Shown here piece by piece: positions 45,101 through 54,613 of a stretch of 54,613 nt of DNA. The DNA lies in assembly GCA_022592435.1 (NCBI GenBank), contig JABYQS010000216.1, positions 1-54,613 on the forward strand, in the 5' to 3' direction. The stretch's first letter is position 1. The number at the start of each line of letters is the position of its first letter. The notes beneath the pieces were generated by a model. That model did not search any database, was not told where the DNA came from, and saw only the letters and a program-made list of their open reading frames with translations. The translations under genes were made by a program, and so were the position numbers. This DNA is from Cerioporus squamosus. Lineage: Eukaryota > Basidiomycota > Agaricomycetes > Polyporales > Polyporaceae.

Positions 45101-47395
45101 CTTGAGATGCTTGCTTGCCGTTGGACGGGCTCCGCCGGCGACGACAGAGGCCTAATGGGTCGAGGGAGCTTATCTGCACCGCCGCACAGGCTTGCAGTTC
45201 TCAGTGTGGCAATCTGAGAGCGACCGCACAGGCTTGACATTCTTGGTGTGGCAATCTGAGCCGCCGCACGGGCTTGAGATGCTTGCTCGCCGTTGGACGG
45301 GCTCCGCCGGCAACGACAGAGGCCTAATGGGTCTAGGGACCTTATCTGCACCGCCCCACAGGCCTGCGGTTCTCAGTGTGGCAATCTGAGAGCGACCGCA
45401 CAGGCTTGACATTCTTGGTGTGGCAATCTGAGCCACCGCACGGGCTTGACATGCTTGCTCGCTGTTGGAAGGGCTCCGCCGGTGACGACAGAGGCCTATC
45501 GGACAGGCCTGCAGTTCTCAGTGTGGCAATCTGAGAGCGACCGCACAGGCTTGACATTCTTGGTGTGGCAATCTGAGCCGCCGCACGGGCTTGAGATGCT
45601 TGCTTGCCGTTGGACGGGCTCCGCCGGCGACGACAGAGGCCTAATGGGTCGAGGGAGCTTATCTGCACCGCCGCACAGGCTTGCAGTTCTCAGTGTGGCA
45701 ATCTGAGAGCGACCGCACAGGCTTGACATTCTTGGTGTGGCAATCTGAGCCACCGCACGGGCTTGACATGCTTGCTCGCTGTTGGAAGGGCTCCGCCGGT
45801 GACGACAGAGGCCTATCGGACAGGCCTGCAGTTCTCAGTGTGGCAATCTGAGAGCGACCACACAGGCTTGACATTCCTGGTGTGGCAATCTGAGCCACCG
45901 CACGGGCTTGACATGCTTGCTCGCTGTTGGAAGGGCTCCGCCGGTGACGACAGAGGCCTATCGGACAGGCTTGCAGTTCTCAATGTGGCAATCTGAGAGC
46001 GACCGCACAGGCTTGACATTCTTGGTGTGGCAATCTGAGCGGCCGCACGGGCTTGAGATGCTTGCTTGCCGTTGGACGGGCTCCGCCGGCGACGACAGAG
46101 GCCTAATGGGTCGAGGGAGCTTATCTGCACCGCCGCACAGGCTTGCAGTTCTCAGTGTGGCAATCTGAGAGCGACCGCACAGGCTTGACATTCTTGGTGT
46201 GGCAATCTGAGCCACCGCACGGGCTTGACATGCTTGCTCGCTGTTGGAAGGGCTCCGCCGGTGACGACAGAGGCCTATCGGACAGGCCTGCAGTTCTCAG
46301 TGTGGCAATCTGAGAGCGACCACACAGGCTTGACATTCCTGGTGTGGCAATCTGAGCCACCGCACGGGCTTGACATGCTTGCTCGCTGTTGGAAGGGCTC
46401 CGCCGGTGACGACAGAGGCCTATCGGACAGGCTTGCAGTTCTCAATGTGGCAATCTGAGAGCGACCGCACAGGCTTGACATTCTTGGTGTGGCAATCTGA
46501 GCGGCCGCACGGGCTTGAGATGCTTGCTTGCCGTTGGACGGGCTCCGCCGGCGACGACAGAGGCCTAATGGGTCGAGGGAGCTTATCTGCACCGCCGCAC
46601 AGGCTTGCAGTTCTCAGTGTGGCAATCTGAGAGCGACCGCACAGGCTTGACATTCTTGGTGTGGCAATCTGAGCCGCCGCACGGGCTTGACATGCCTTCT
46701 CGCTGTTGGACGGGCTCCGCCGGCGACGACAGAGGCCTAACGGGTCTAGGGAGCTTATCCGCACCGCCGCACAGGCCTGCAGTTCTCTGTGTGGCAATCT
46801 GAGAGCGACCGCACAGGCTTGACATTCTTGGTGTTGCAATCTGAGCCACCGCACGGGCTTGAGATGCTTGCTCGCCGTTGGACGGGCTCCGCCGGCGACG
46901 ACAGAGGCCTAATGGGTCTAGGGACCTTATCTGCACCGCCCCACAGGCCTGCGGTTCTCAGTGTGGCAATCTGAGAGCGACCGCACAGGCTTGACATTCT
47001 TGGTGTGGCAATCTGAGCCACCGCACGGGCTTGACATGCTTGCTCGCTGTTGGAAGGGCTCCGCCGGTGACGACAGAGGCCTATCGGACAGGCCTGCAGT
47101 TCTCAGTGTGGCAATCTGAGAGCGACCACACAGGCTTGACATTCTTGGTGTGGCAATCTGAGCCACCGCACGGGCTTGACATGCTTGCTCGCTGTTGGAA
47201 GGGCTCCGCCGGTGACGACAGAGGCCTATCGGACAGGCCTGCAGTTCTCAGTGTGGCAATGTGAGAGCGACCGCACAGGCTTGACATTCTTGGTGTGGCA
47301 ATCTGAGCCACTGCACAGGCTTGACATGCCTGCTCGCTGTTGGACGGGCTCCGCCAGCGACGACAGAGGCCTAACAGGTCTAGGGAGCTTATCGG
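42128..47395 (+). repeat. Right subterminal repeat array, same orientation as the left array
   Basis: The units and core words are the same as in the left array and are also read on the plus strand (GTGTGGCAATCTGAG, then CCGCACRGGCTTGACAT). The first units (42128-42215) are diverged. A block at about 42730-44770 recurs almost unchanged 2416 bp downstream (45146-47186), and a 462-bp higher-order unit is tandemly doubled at 43243-44166 and again in the second block. The array reverses direction at about 47395-47450, where it meets the terminal inverted repeat. Confidence 0.9.
43243..44166 (+). repeat. 462-bp higher-order unit, two tandem copies
   Basis: 43243-43704 and 43705-44166 appear virtually identical. 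Each holds short (145) and long (172) units. The same pair is present about 2416 bp further right. Confidence 0.8.
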
Positions 47396-47450
47396 CACCA
47401 CATCAAGCCTGTGCGGTGGCTTGGATCGCAAAGCTAATAGTGTCAAGCCT

Positions 47451-48238
47451 GTGCGGTGGCTCAGATTGCCACACCAAGAATGTCAAGCCTGTGCAGCGTT
47501 GCAGATTGCCACGCTAACAGCCTCAAGCCCGTGTGGTGGTAGATCGGCTCTGTAAACCTGTTAAGCCTCCATTTTGTCATGTACAAGTGTTAGGCAGTAG
47601 CAGTTGTAGTGGCAATGGTGCAGGTAGTTGTAGCAGTGGTAGTAGTTGTAGTAGTGGTGGTAGTGGTAGTAGTGGCCACAGTAGTGGTGGTAGTAGTGGC
47701 ACTGTTTTACTGCAAAGACTTTCCAATGATATTGCATTGTTTTTTCGTATATTTACTCAATAGGCTTCCGATATAGACCCTTGTCATATTGCAGAAATGT
47801 AGTAGCAAAACTTTGCATTCTTTCGCAATTTATATGGACAATAGTGATGTGACATATCCCTTCTTTGTCACCAGAAAAACTTCGAATACCACTGCAATAT
47901 CACTTTCATTTATAGGTTGATACTGCTGGTTCAATCTGGGATCAATATTTCCAAACTCAACAACAAATGGCTACCAATTGTCATCCGGCTATATCCTAGT
48001 TACACCTTTTTTGTATTCCAAGTAACTTTGCGTTTATACTGACTGCTATATCATGACATTACTTGGAGTATTGTACGCCCGTTATATCGGAAGTTTATCT
48101 GCTGGATATATTGCAGTGCTATGTTGTACTGATTTCAAAAAGCGTTGATGATTTGGCAAATTGGGATATCAAAGTCCTATTTGGACAATGACTGTGGTAG
48201 AAATAGGATATAACAGGCCGTTACATGCCCCAATGCCC
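47451..48238 (-). repeat. Right terminal inverted repeat
   Basis: This is the reverse complement of 1936-2724, ending CCCCAATGCCC just before CGG. It includes the mirrored trinucleotide tract (about 47600-47705) and the mirrored first array sub-units. Confidence 0.9.
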
Positions 48239-48241
48239 CGG
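48239..48241. repeat. Right copy of putative 3-bp target-site duplication (CGG)
   Basis: It directly follows the last base of the right inverted repeat and matches 1933-1935. Confidence 0.6.
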
Positions 48242-48791
48242 TGAATGCATATAAGTTGCATCGCGTCCTCAGGCGCCATGGGCCCTTATATATTATACCG
48301 CAGCCGCCCCCGAATTGAAACTCAGACTCCGCGCTGCGGGGGTGGCGGCCACACTTCTTGTCTGGCCGCCAACCTACTAGTCTTCAGCTGTCCTCGACAG
48401 CCTCACCACAATCGACCACGCACAGTTCAATCCGGTAGGTATACAGTTCTCTGAGTTGAGGTGAAGTTGACCCTGGGCCCTCATGTCTTGCAGCAGGACT
48501 TAAATCATAGCACTTCCTTCTCCGCGTGCCCTACTCGGTAAGACCGTTGTAGTTGTAAGCATAGGTCACCGAACTAACGGGAAGGCATCTGAATGTAGCT
48601 GCTCTACCTCAGGGCTCAACCCAGCTGCGTTGCGGAGTCTCCACAGGATTCAGGCTCACTTCTCACCTGCGGCGCACGCCGGGTTCCCCTGAGGCAAGTA
48701 CTTGATCCCAGCCATTCCTTGCCCGAACTAGTACCTCTGACCTTTCTCAGCAGCAACATGCAGGAGGCATCTACCTCCGCAACCGGAGACC
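48242..48791. other. Intergenic stretch right of the element
   Basis: No exon is evident. It joins the left flank (1273-1932) in the inferred empty site and should contain the promoter of the following F-box gene. Confidence 0.45.
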
Positions 48792-50547
48792 ATGCCCGGA
48801 AGGACGTCGAAAGACCAGATTGAAGTGCACGCTCGTGCCATCACCGACCTCAAGACCCGACTAAATACGATGACCCCGGTAGCCCGCCTCCCGCCCGAGC
48901 TCCTTTCTGCCGTCTTCACGCTCGTCACCGCAGATAGTTTTGTGGAGAGCTTCGACACCTGGGAGCTCGTACCAACAAAGCGAGCGAACACTTGGGTAGG
49001 GGTCACACCGTCTGCCGCCACTGGCGGGCACCGCGCTCAGCTCCCCGCGCTTCTGGAGCTACATCGCCGTCACGAGCAAGCGCGCCGCGGATGTGATGCT
49101 CGTACGGTCCAAGCAGGCTCCCCTCCACGTCGTCGCCTCTGTCCCCACCTATGGAGGCGACCGACAGAAGGCCGTGAAGGAGGTCATGGCTAATTTCGCA
49201 CGCATCCGCACCCTGCAGCTCGCTGGAGCTCGGAAGCAATCTGCGATCTGTTCAAGATGGTCAGCGCGCCCGCCGCAATGCTGGAGAGTCTCAAGTTGTC
49301 AGACCGAAGCTCGTATTATGCCGACGCGGGGATCGTGTCCCTGGTTCTCCCTGCGGATGGGGTCCCACGGCTCCGGAACTTGGAGATCAACGGGTTTTTC
49401 GTTCGCCTGGGACCTTCCTCTCTTCTGCTCGACCCTTACGACGCTCGTCTTCTATGGTCGCCTCCACTTCGAAGCCTCGGTGTACACCGGTCGTTTGAGA
49501 CTTTTCTATCCGTTCTCGCCAGCATGCCCGCTCTGCAGAAGCTCGAGTTGGGGCATGTCATCCCACGAGCCCCGCCCGGACCTCCCTCTCGCAAGATTCC
49601 CTTCCTCATTTGTCTTTCCTCCGAGTTATCGCGGGCGGCGCGGAGTGCACAGTTTTCCTTCACCACCTTACCCTCCCCTCCGACGTCCGCTATCGTATCC
49701 TGGCGGAAAGAGGCAGCCAGGAATCGGCGGATAGAGGGTCGGCTAACCTCTTCTTCGCGCTTCAACCCACCTTTCGTCGTCCCCGCCCATGCGCACAGCG
49801 TGTTTCGATGATTGGGGTGGACAGCTGTCCCTCCATGGCTGGCGTGCGGAGTTGCAGCATATCACGCTCCCAAACCCATGCGAGCGCGATTCGGGGGAAG
49901 AGCGTGCTGACCTGGAGCTGGAAGTTAGCACAGGCGTAATGGATCCCGGCATGTCAAGTCTGCTGCGAACTTCAACCATCTTCACCGCGGTCACCCACCT
50001 GACAGTCGGCTGGACGTCGTTGAGGGCTCTGTTTATCGGTGGAGATGGTCGGAGGTCTTTGCGGGGATGCCGAACATCCGCTGTTTGTCTGTCAGCAGAC
50101 ACCAAACCACAGAGCTCCCTGAGGCGCTCTCACCTACCGACGGCGACGACCCCATGGCTCTGCTCTCCCCACCTGGAAGTGCTGAAGCTGACAACTATCC
50201 GCCTCCACAGCCGTCACTACAACCGACCGCAGAGTTCCTGGACGTCATGATAGATGCCCTTATCACGCGCTGCAACTGTGGAACTCCTGTACAAGAGCTG
50301 CACATCAAGACTTGCGCTAACACATGCCGAAAGGACGTCGACCGGCTTGCGGAGATCGTGCCTGAAGTGCATTGGGACGGCGCGTGTATGGCAGACGAGA
50401 GTTCTTGGAGGAGCTAGTTGAAGCGGGCTCAGATGAGGAAGAGCTTGCGGACTATGACTATGACTACGAGGACGACGATAATGACGAGCACGATGCTGAT
50501 CCAGGTGATGTGATGTTCGACGACGACGTATTCTTCGGTTGGTATTG
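48792..50547 (+). pseudogene. F-box/LRR-type protein gene broken by several frameshifts
   Basis: ATG at 48792 (MPGRTSKDQIEVHARAITDL) is followed by an F-box start, VARLPPELLSAVFTLV. The rest continues in shifting frames: VCRHW, then SYIAVTSKRAADVM and SKQAPLHVVASVP, PAAMLESLKLSDRSSYYADA, LTTLVFYGRLHFEASVY, MPALQKLELGHVIPRAP, VFLHHLTLPSDVRYRILAER, ACFDDWGGQLSLHGWRAEL, MPNIRCLSVSRHQTTELPEA, IDALITRCNCGTPVQELHIK, and an acidic tail ending DDDVFFGWY. At least six one- or two-base shifts are needed, yet the residues stay coherent. Either the gene is a recent pseudogene or the consensus sequence has uncorrected indels. It is paralogous to the gene at 52900-54613. Confidence 0.65.
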
Positions 50548-50649
50548 ATCAAAGCATACAAATACATTGCTCCCTAAGCTTCCATGCGCTACGATCCAGC
50601 TACTGTACGGTGCAGCTTATAGCGACTCGCAGGGTACTGTCGGCGCGAC

Positions 50650-52576
50650 CTAGTCCTCGAATAAGGGGCGGAATGCCTGTCGACAAGGTCAATTTCCATC
50701 TCATGCGCGAGCGTGTGAACGTACCTTTGTCCCGCCATCGTTCTGCGTCGGCGCCATCTCCACATCATCCACGAGCTCGAAGCTGTCTGTCCTCCCACGA
50801 AGTCCTCCCGGCGCGAAGTCCATGCCGTCATCCACCTGCCAGTCATCTTCTCCCAGGTCGTCCTCTTGCGATTCCTCTGGCTTGACGCGTGCCTCGCCGA
50901 ACTCGATCTCGTCTGCATCGCATTGCAGCATGGCCGCGAACTCCTCAGCACTCATATGTTCTATTCCTAAGCGGACTCGATGATGGCGGCCTCCACAGCT
51001 GGTGGAAGCTGCGACAGCTGCGAGCTCGGGAGAAACAGCGGCTCCTTCACAGCCGCCCTTCCCATTTCCGGCTGCGAGGGTCCAGCGCTGGCGTATGCGT
51101 TTTCGTTATAATCCTCGTATTGATCCTGCGCTTCGGGTTGCTGCGCGGTTGTGAGGATCGCCCAGGATGGCTGGGGCTCTCGGGGCACTGTGGAGGATGC
51201 ATCTCGCGAGCAATGGACGCTCGATCCGCCTGGTACACGACCTTCATCGGTTTCTTCACTCTGGGGCGATTCCTCTCGGTACGGTGGTTACTGTCATCAT
51301 CCAATGGGCGCTTTCGACCGTTCGAGCCTCCGCCAACCCGCAGGCCCTGGTCTCTCTGGCGGTTCTGGGAGGTCTGTTGGGAGGACTGTACATGGCTGGT
51401 CGCAATGACGAAAAGGGAACTGAAGAGCTCGTGATCCGCCGAAATGGAGATCATCTCGGCCGGGGTGTGCGAATTTCTAGCGGAAGTTGCGACGCCTCTG
51501 CAAACGCGACGGGGGCCTATGATTGATATGTTAAACTGGACTCTGAACGTGTGCAGCGTATACTCACATTGAACTCGCGCAGGTGGAAGGATAACATCAT
51601 CGGGCCAGTTGGAGATCATACTCGTCGAACTCCTCCGCGCTGATAGTGAGTTCTGTAGCTAGTTGTGGACGCCCTACATCGATCATCAGCATCATCAGGG
51701 CAACGCTGGACTGTCTTCCAACGCCACCTTTGTCGTCGACGGAAGCCGCATGACTTCGCAGCTGCACTTCGTCATCATAGAAGTACCAGATGAGCTGCGG
51801 GTCGGATTTGCTTCCTTTGCCGAACGGAAAATGCTCCAGCAAACTCTTCAGCGTCTTCGAGCCGACCACCATCCGCGACTCCTGCGCTGCGTCAGGTACG
51901 CTGGGCGCTAGGTTGTTCGCGACATTGAGTGCGAGACGATGGGTTTTGACCACACCTGGGAACGAGCATACGATAGAGAGCGCTCAGTACGCGCATATAT
52001 GGACCTCGGGGACTGGGGATAGGAAGTGCGTGATGAGCTTGTAATAGGATATTCACCGTGTTTGCAATGTAAACGCACTGTCAATCTGCTCTCAAGCGAG
52101 TCGCGCTCCTCGTCCTCGTCCTCTACCTGTACGTGCTGCGACGGGCCGTCGGTGATGATGATAAATCGCACTTCTCGCACCCCTTCTCGTTCGTCCGGTG
52201 CCTAAAAATGGAAAGAAGGGACTGTATGCGCGTAGCAAACGTCCGGAAAGCATGCCCGGAAACCGCACCTTTGTAGCGATTTGCCCCGAAATCGACGGAG
52301 CGCCTCCGTCATCATCCACTAGCCCTGCATCGACACGGTATTTGCTGAAGAACGACCTGGGATACTTGAATCGGCCATACGCAGAATTTGAGGAGTTCGT
52401 GGAGGAGAGAGAGCGAGTGTTTCGGGTGTGGCGACACGAGGTGACCTCCTCCCCGAACTTAGAAGACAGGTAAGAGCCCGGGTGAGATCTAGCGATGGTC
52501 AATATAAAGGAGCACATGCGAGCTGATGAAGAGAGTGCGTACGTTTAACAGCGGTCGCGTCCACAGTGGCTTGCAT
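50650..52576 (-). pseudogene. rad9: rad9 checkpoint-clamp homologue with at least four one-base frameshifts
   Basis: Rad9 is a subunit of the 9-1-1 DNA-damage clamp. The start MQATVDATAVK is followed by RALTCL, then GEEVTSCRHTRNTRSLSSTN, FKYPRSFFSKYRVDAGLVDD, REVRFIIITDGPSQHV, SLESRLTVRLHCKHG, VVKTHRLALNVANNLAPSVP, SKTLKSLLEHFPFGKGSKSD, PQLIWYFYDDEVQLRSHAAS, ATELTISAEEFDEYD, HELFSSLFVIATSHVQSS, a disordered tail, GIEHMSAEEFAAMLQ and the end KAFRPLFED (stop at 50650). The frame shifts after ALTCL, after EYDLQLA (a C-run of three where four fit), near IREMHPP, and at ESA/GIEHM; a fifth is likely before ISADHEL. All look like single-base losses. It is either a decayed copy or the product of consensus errors. 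Confidence 0.75.
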
Positions 52577-52899
52577 GAGGCGCGGCAGGGGATGATGGTG
52601 GTGGTCGTTGGTAGAATTCAACGCGCGCCGGGCGCGTCGCGTCTGTGGCTGAATCACGCCGGCGCCTTGCCATCCAGATAATCCGACATGGCCAATGATG
52701 GACACACTTGCGCCTTGTACGCTGCACATATGAGAAAGCAGGTTGTAGTAGCTTGTGTACATAACGACGCGGGGGGTGTATGCTAGCTGACCCACACCGG
52801 GATGGTCGCAGCCAACTCCTCCTCATCCAACTCCTCCTCGTCGCTCTCTTCCACCTCTCCGAGTCCGTCGATGCATGAGCGTGATAGTCGTGAATGCTC

Positions 52900-54613
52900 A
52901 TGCCGTCACTGTATACATGTCCTCGTCTGAGTCAGACCACGAATCACCGGAGTCCATGTCCTCCTCCCCACCCATCTCACGTCTGCGACGATATGTTTCA
53001 ACGCCTCGACCGCAGCGTGCACTCGTATGCAACTGTGCACATGCAGCTCCGCTAGCGAGATGCCAGCCGAATCGCGTGACTTCAGCAACTTGAGAAGAGC
53101 CGGGAAGAACTCGATGCCCCCGCATCGTTGGTCGTCGTAGGTCGACGATATGGACGAGATGGACGAGGACGAAACACGATGTACTCGAGTTCGACTTTGC
53201 GAAGCTGCGGAAGGAGAGCGACAGGCTTCTTGGGCGGGAACGAGAACGCGGATGGAGGGTGTCAAAGAAGCCTTGAGGAGGGTTACTGTCGATATGCAGC
53301 TCTTGCAGCTGAGGGATCCGTGAGAAGAATTCCCTCCAGTCCACCGTGTCGTACGAGCCCGCCATCTCCAACCGTCTGAGAGAGCCAAACCAACTGCTGA
53401 TTTGGCTGCAGATGGTGGCGAGTGGCACGGCGTACCATTGGGCACGCAGAAGCTGAGAGCAGCTGGTTGTCTTTCGTATCGCGTGGCCCGGCCCAGGCGG
53501 TCACATGGAGGCCGTCCGCGCTTGAGTTCATCGCTACGGCCTGCCAAGGTTCTGTTCGCGCAAACACTTCCGAAGTCGCTGTATAACCTCCGAAATGTCG
53601 GCGTCCCATACACGACGATGCTGACACGGGCGATGGATGGGATGGACATGTGTTTCAGAAGACGAGCGCAATCCTTGGCATCTCCCACTAGTTCGATCGA
53701 ACGAAGGACGGGAAAGGGAAGTATCCTGGAGGTGGATTCGGCAGGGATCCTTCAGTCGTTGTGGTATGGATTCCTTCAGCGTGAGGGACTGAGAGAGGGC
53801 GCTAGCTGCTCGAGAGTTAGCAGTAGCTGCTCGAACTTCCCGGTCTTCGGCGGTTCGCGCCTCATGCGCCCTTCTCGATGGAAGAACGCCGTGACGGTGA
53901 GACTGTTCACCGCAGCATTGGAGAAGATCCCGTCCTGCCACCTGACCGGAAGGTTCTTGATTTCGACGTGCCGCAACTTCGGAAAAGAGCCAGGATGTGC
54001 GATGAGTGTTCGACACTCGGGAACAGTGCGCCCATTGTTGAACTCCCCGTCCGGCGCCTCAAGGATGAGCGTGCGTAAACTGCTTCCAGGAAGTTTCATC
54101 CTTGCGCACAGAGCCTGGAGGTACTGGGATTTACCCCGGAGTCGGAGCTCCTCTAGGCGGTCAGACTCTCCGGCAAGAGCATCGACAGCCTTCATGATAA
54201 CGGCGGAGCAAACACCATATGGTGGAATGGACGTCGTGACGCACAACGGTGCTTTCTTGGAGCGAGCCAGGAACTTCAGGAACTGATCTGTTCCCAGTTC
54301 CAGTGCGACATATGCCCAGATAGCTGGCGTGTTGAGCGCCAGAGAGCCAGGCACGGCAAACGTGAGCAACTCTGATCCAGTTCAGAGGACGGTCCTTCAT
54401 GAAGTCGTAGTATCCGTGGTAGTAGTCGCGAGCGAGATGGTCATGATCTCCGCAAGGACCTCTCGTGGCAGTCTCCCGATAGGAGTGAGCGTGTTGAGGT
54501 TGGTCCTGATTTCCCATGATCGCGTGTTTGTAGGCCTCTATCGAGCGAAGCATCGCTCCGAATGACAGGTACATCGGTTTTGATGCACGTCACCAACATC
54601 GCTAGCTGGAAGA
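52900..54613 (-). pseudogene. Second F-box/LRR-type gene, frameshifted and cut by the window edge
   Basis: On the minus strand the order is GRLPREVLAEIMTIS (F-box start), NWIRVAHVCRAW, ALNTPAIWAYVALELGTDQF, ARSKKAPLCVTTSIPPYG, SDRLEELRLRGKSQYLQALC, SSLRTLILEAPDGEF, FPKLRHVEIKNLPVRWQDGI, LRRLEMAGSYDTVDWREFFS, LQELHIDSNPPQGFFDTL, SCIRVHAAVEALKHIVADVR, and an acidic tail ending DEDMYTVTA. Several frame changes are needed to join these pieces. The order and motifs parallel the F-box gene at 48792-50547 (RSKxAPL, ExHV/IxxC, xVxWxG), so they are divergent paralogues flanking rad9. The 5' end may lie outside the window. Confidence 0.6.

Larger units (their letters stand above)
1936..48238. mobile_element. 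Putative giant CACTA-like (Tnp2) DNA transposon, about 46.3 kb
   Basis: Seen in the sequence: about 790-bp terminal inverted repeats, a CGG direct repeat at both outer edges, long repeat arrays just inside both ends, and an uninterrupted Tnp2-family transposase in the interior. Known for CACTA elements: 3-bp target duplications, terminal inverted repeats and subterminal repeats bound by element proteins. Inferred: everything between the ends moves as one unit, carrying ten or more extra genes nearly all on the minus strand. Ordinary CACTA elements are usually well under 20 kb, so the size is exceptional. The alternative is a nested cluster of elements, or two half-elements joined by rearrangement, that happens to carry matching outer ends. 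Confidence 0.65.

Noticed and set aside
42170..47555. The same kind of open frames in the right array
   Set aside because: Same repeat effect; not genes.

Overview
The window looks like nuclear DNA of an agaricomycete basidiomycete fungus. Genes are split by many short GT-AG introns (roughly 45-65 nt), and the recognisable families are fungal: a Tnp2-type (CACTA/EnSpm-like) transposase, a Zn2Cys6 regulator, basidiomycete-style F-box/LRR proteins, WD40 proteins with a C-terminal membrane segment, and a Rad9 homologue. All gene models were spliced by eye and need transcript support.

The layout suggests one very large mobile element of about 46.3 kb (1936-48238). Its two ends form a near-perfect inverted repeat of about 790 bp beginning GGGCATTGGGGCATGTAACG. 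It is bounded on both sides by CGG, the 3-bp target duplication expected for CACTA-type elements. Immediately inside each terminal repeat is a 4-5 kb array of 145-172 bp units (2725-7138 and about 42128-47395). Both arrays run in the same direction even though the terminal repeats are inverted.

Between the arrays nearly every recognisable gene is on the minus strand. From right to left they are: an F-box/Cys-rich protein (36313-38837), a small unknown protein (33418-34033), a WD40-TM protein (30945-32696), an unknown protein with one membrane segment (29613-30773), a second WD40-TM protein (27467-29382), a two-TM reading frame (25531-25887), a ubiquitin-fold protein (24171-25502), an intact 1110-residue Tnp2 transposase with a SAP motif (20560-24166), an unknown protein (18688-20118), a large acidic protein with a conserved C-terminal block (13472-18596), a Zn2Cys6 protein with its cluster at the C terminus (10876-12608) and one or two helical unknowns (8102-10610). 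The transposase, ubiquitin-fold protein and acidic protein could be the mobility module. The WD40, F-box, Zn2Cys6 and small unknown proteins look like cargo. A 720-bp MITE-like element (39824-40543) is nested inside.

The flanks differ. The left flank holds a TOM1/HUWE1 E3-ligase fragment with an in-frame stop and a small spliced unknown gene. The right flank holds a rad9 homologue between two F-box/LRR paralogues, and all three are broken by several one-base frameshifts. The interior genes show no such breaks. This contrast means either decayed flank genes or uncorrected consensus indels.
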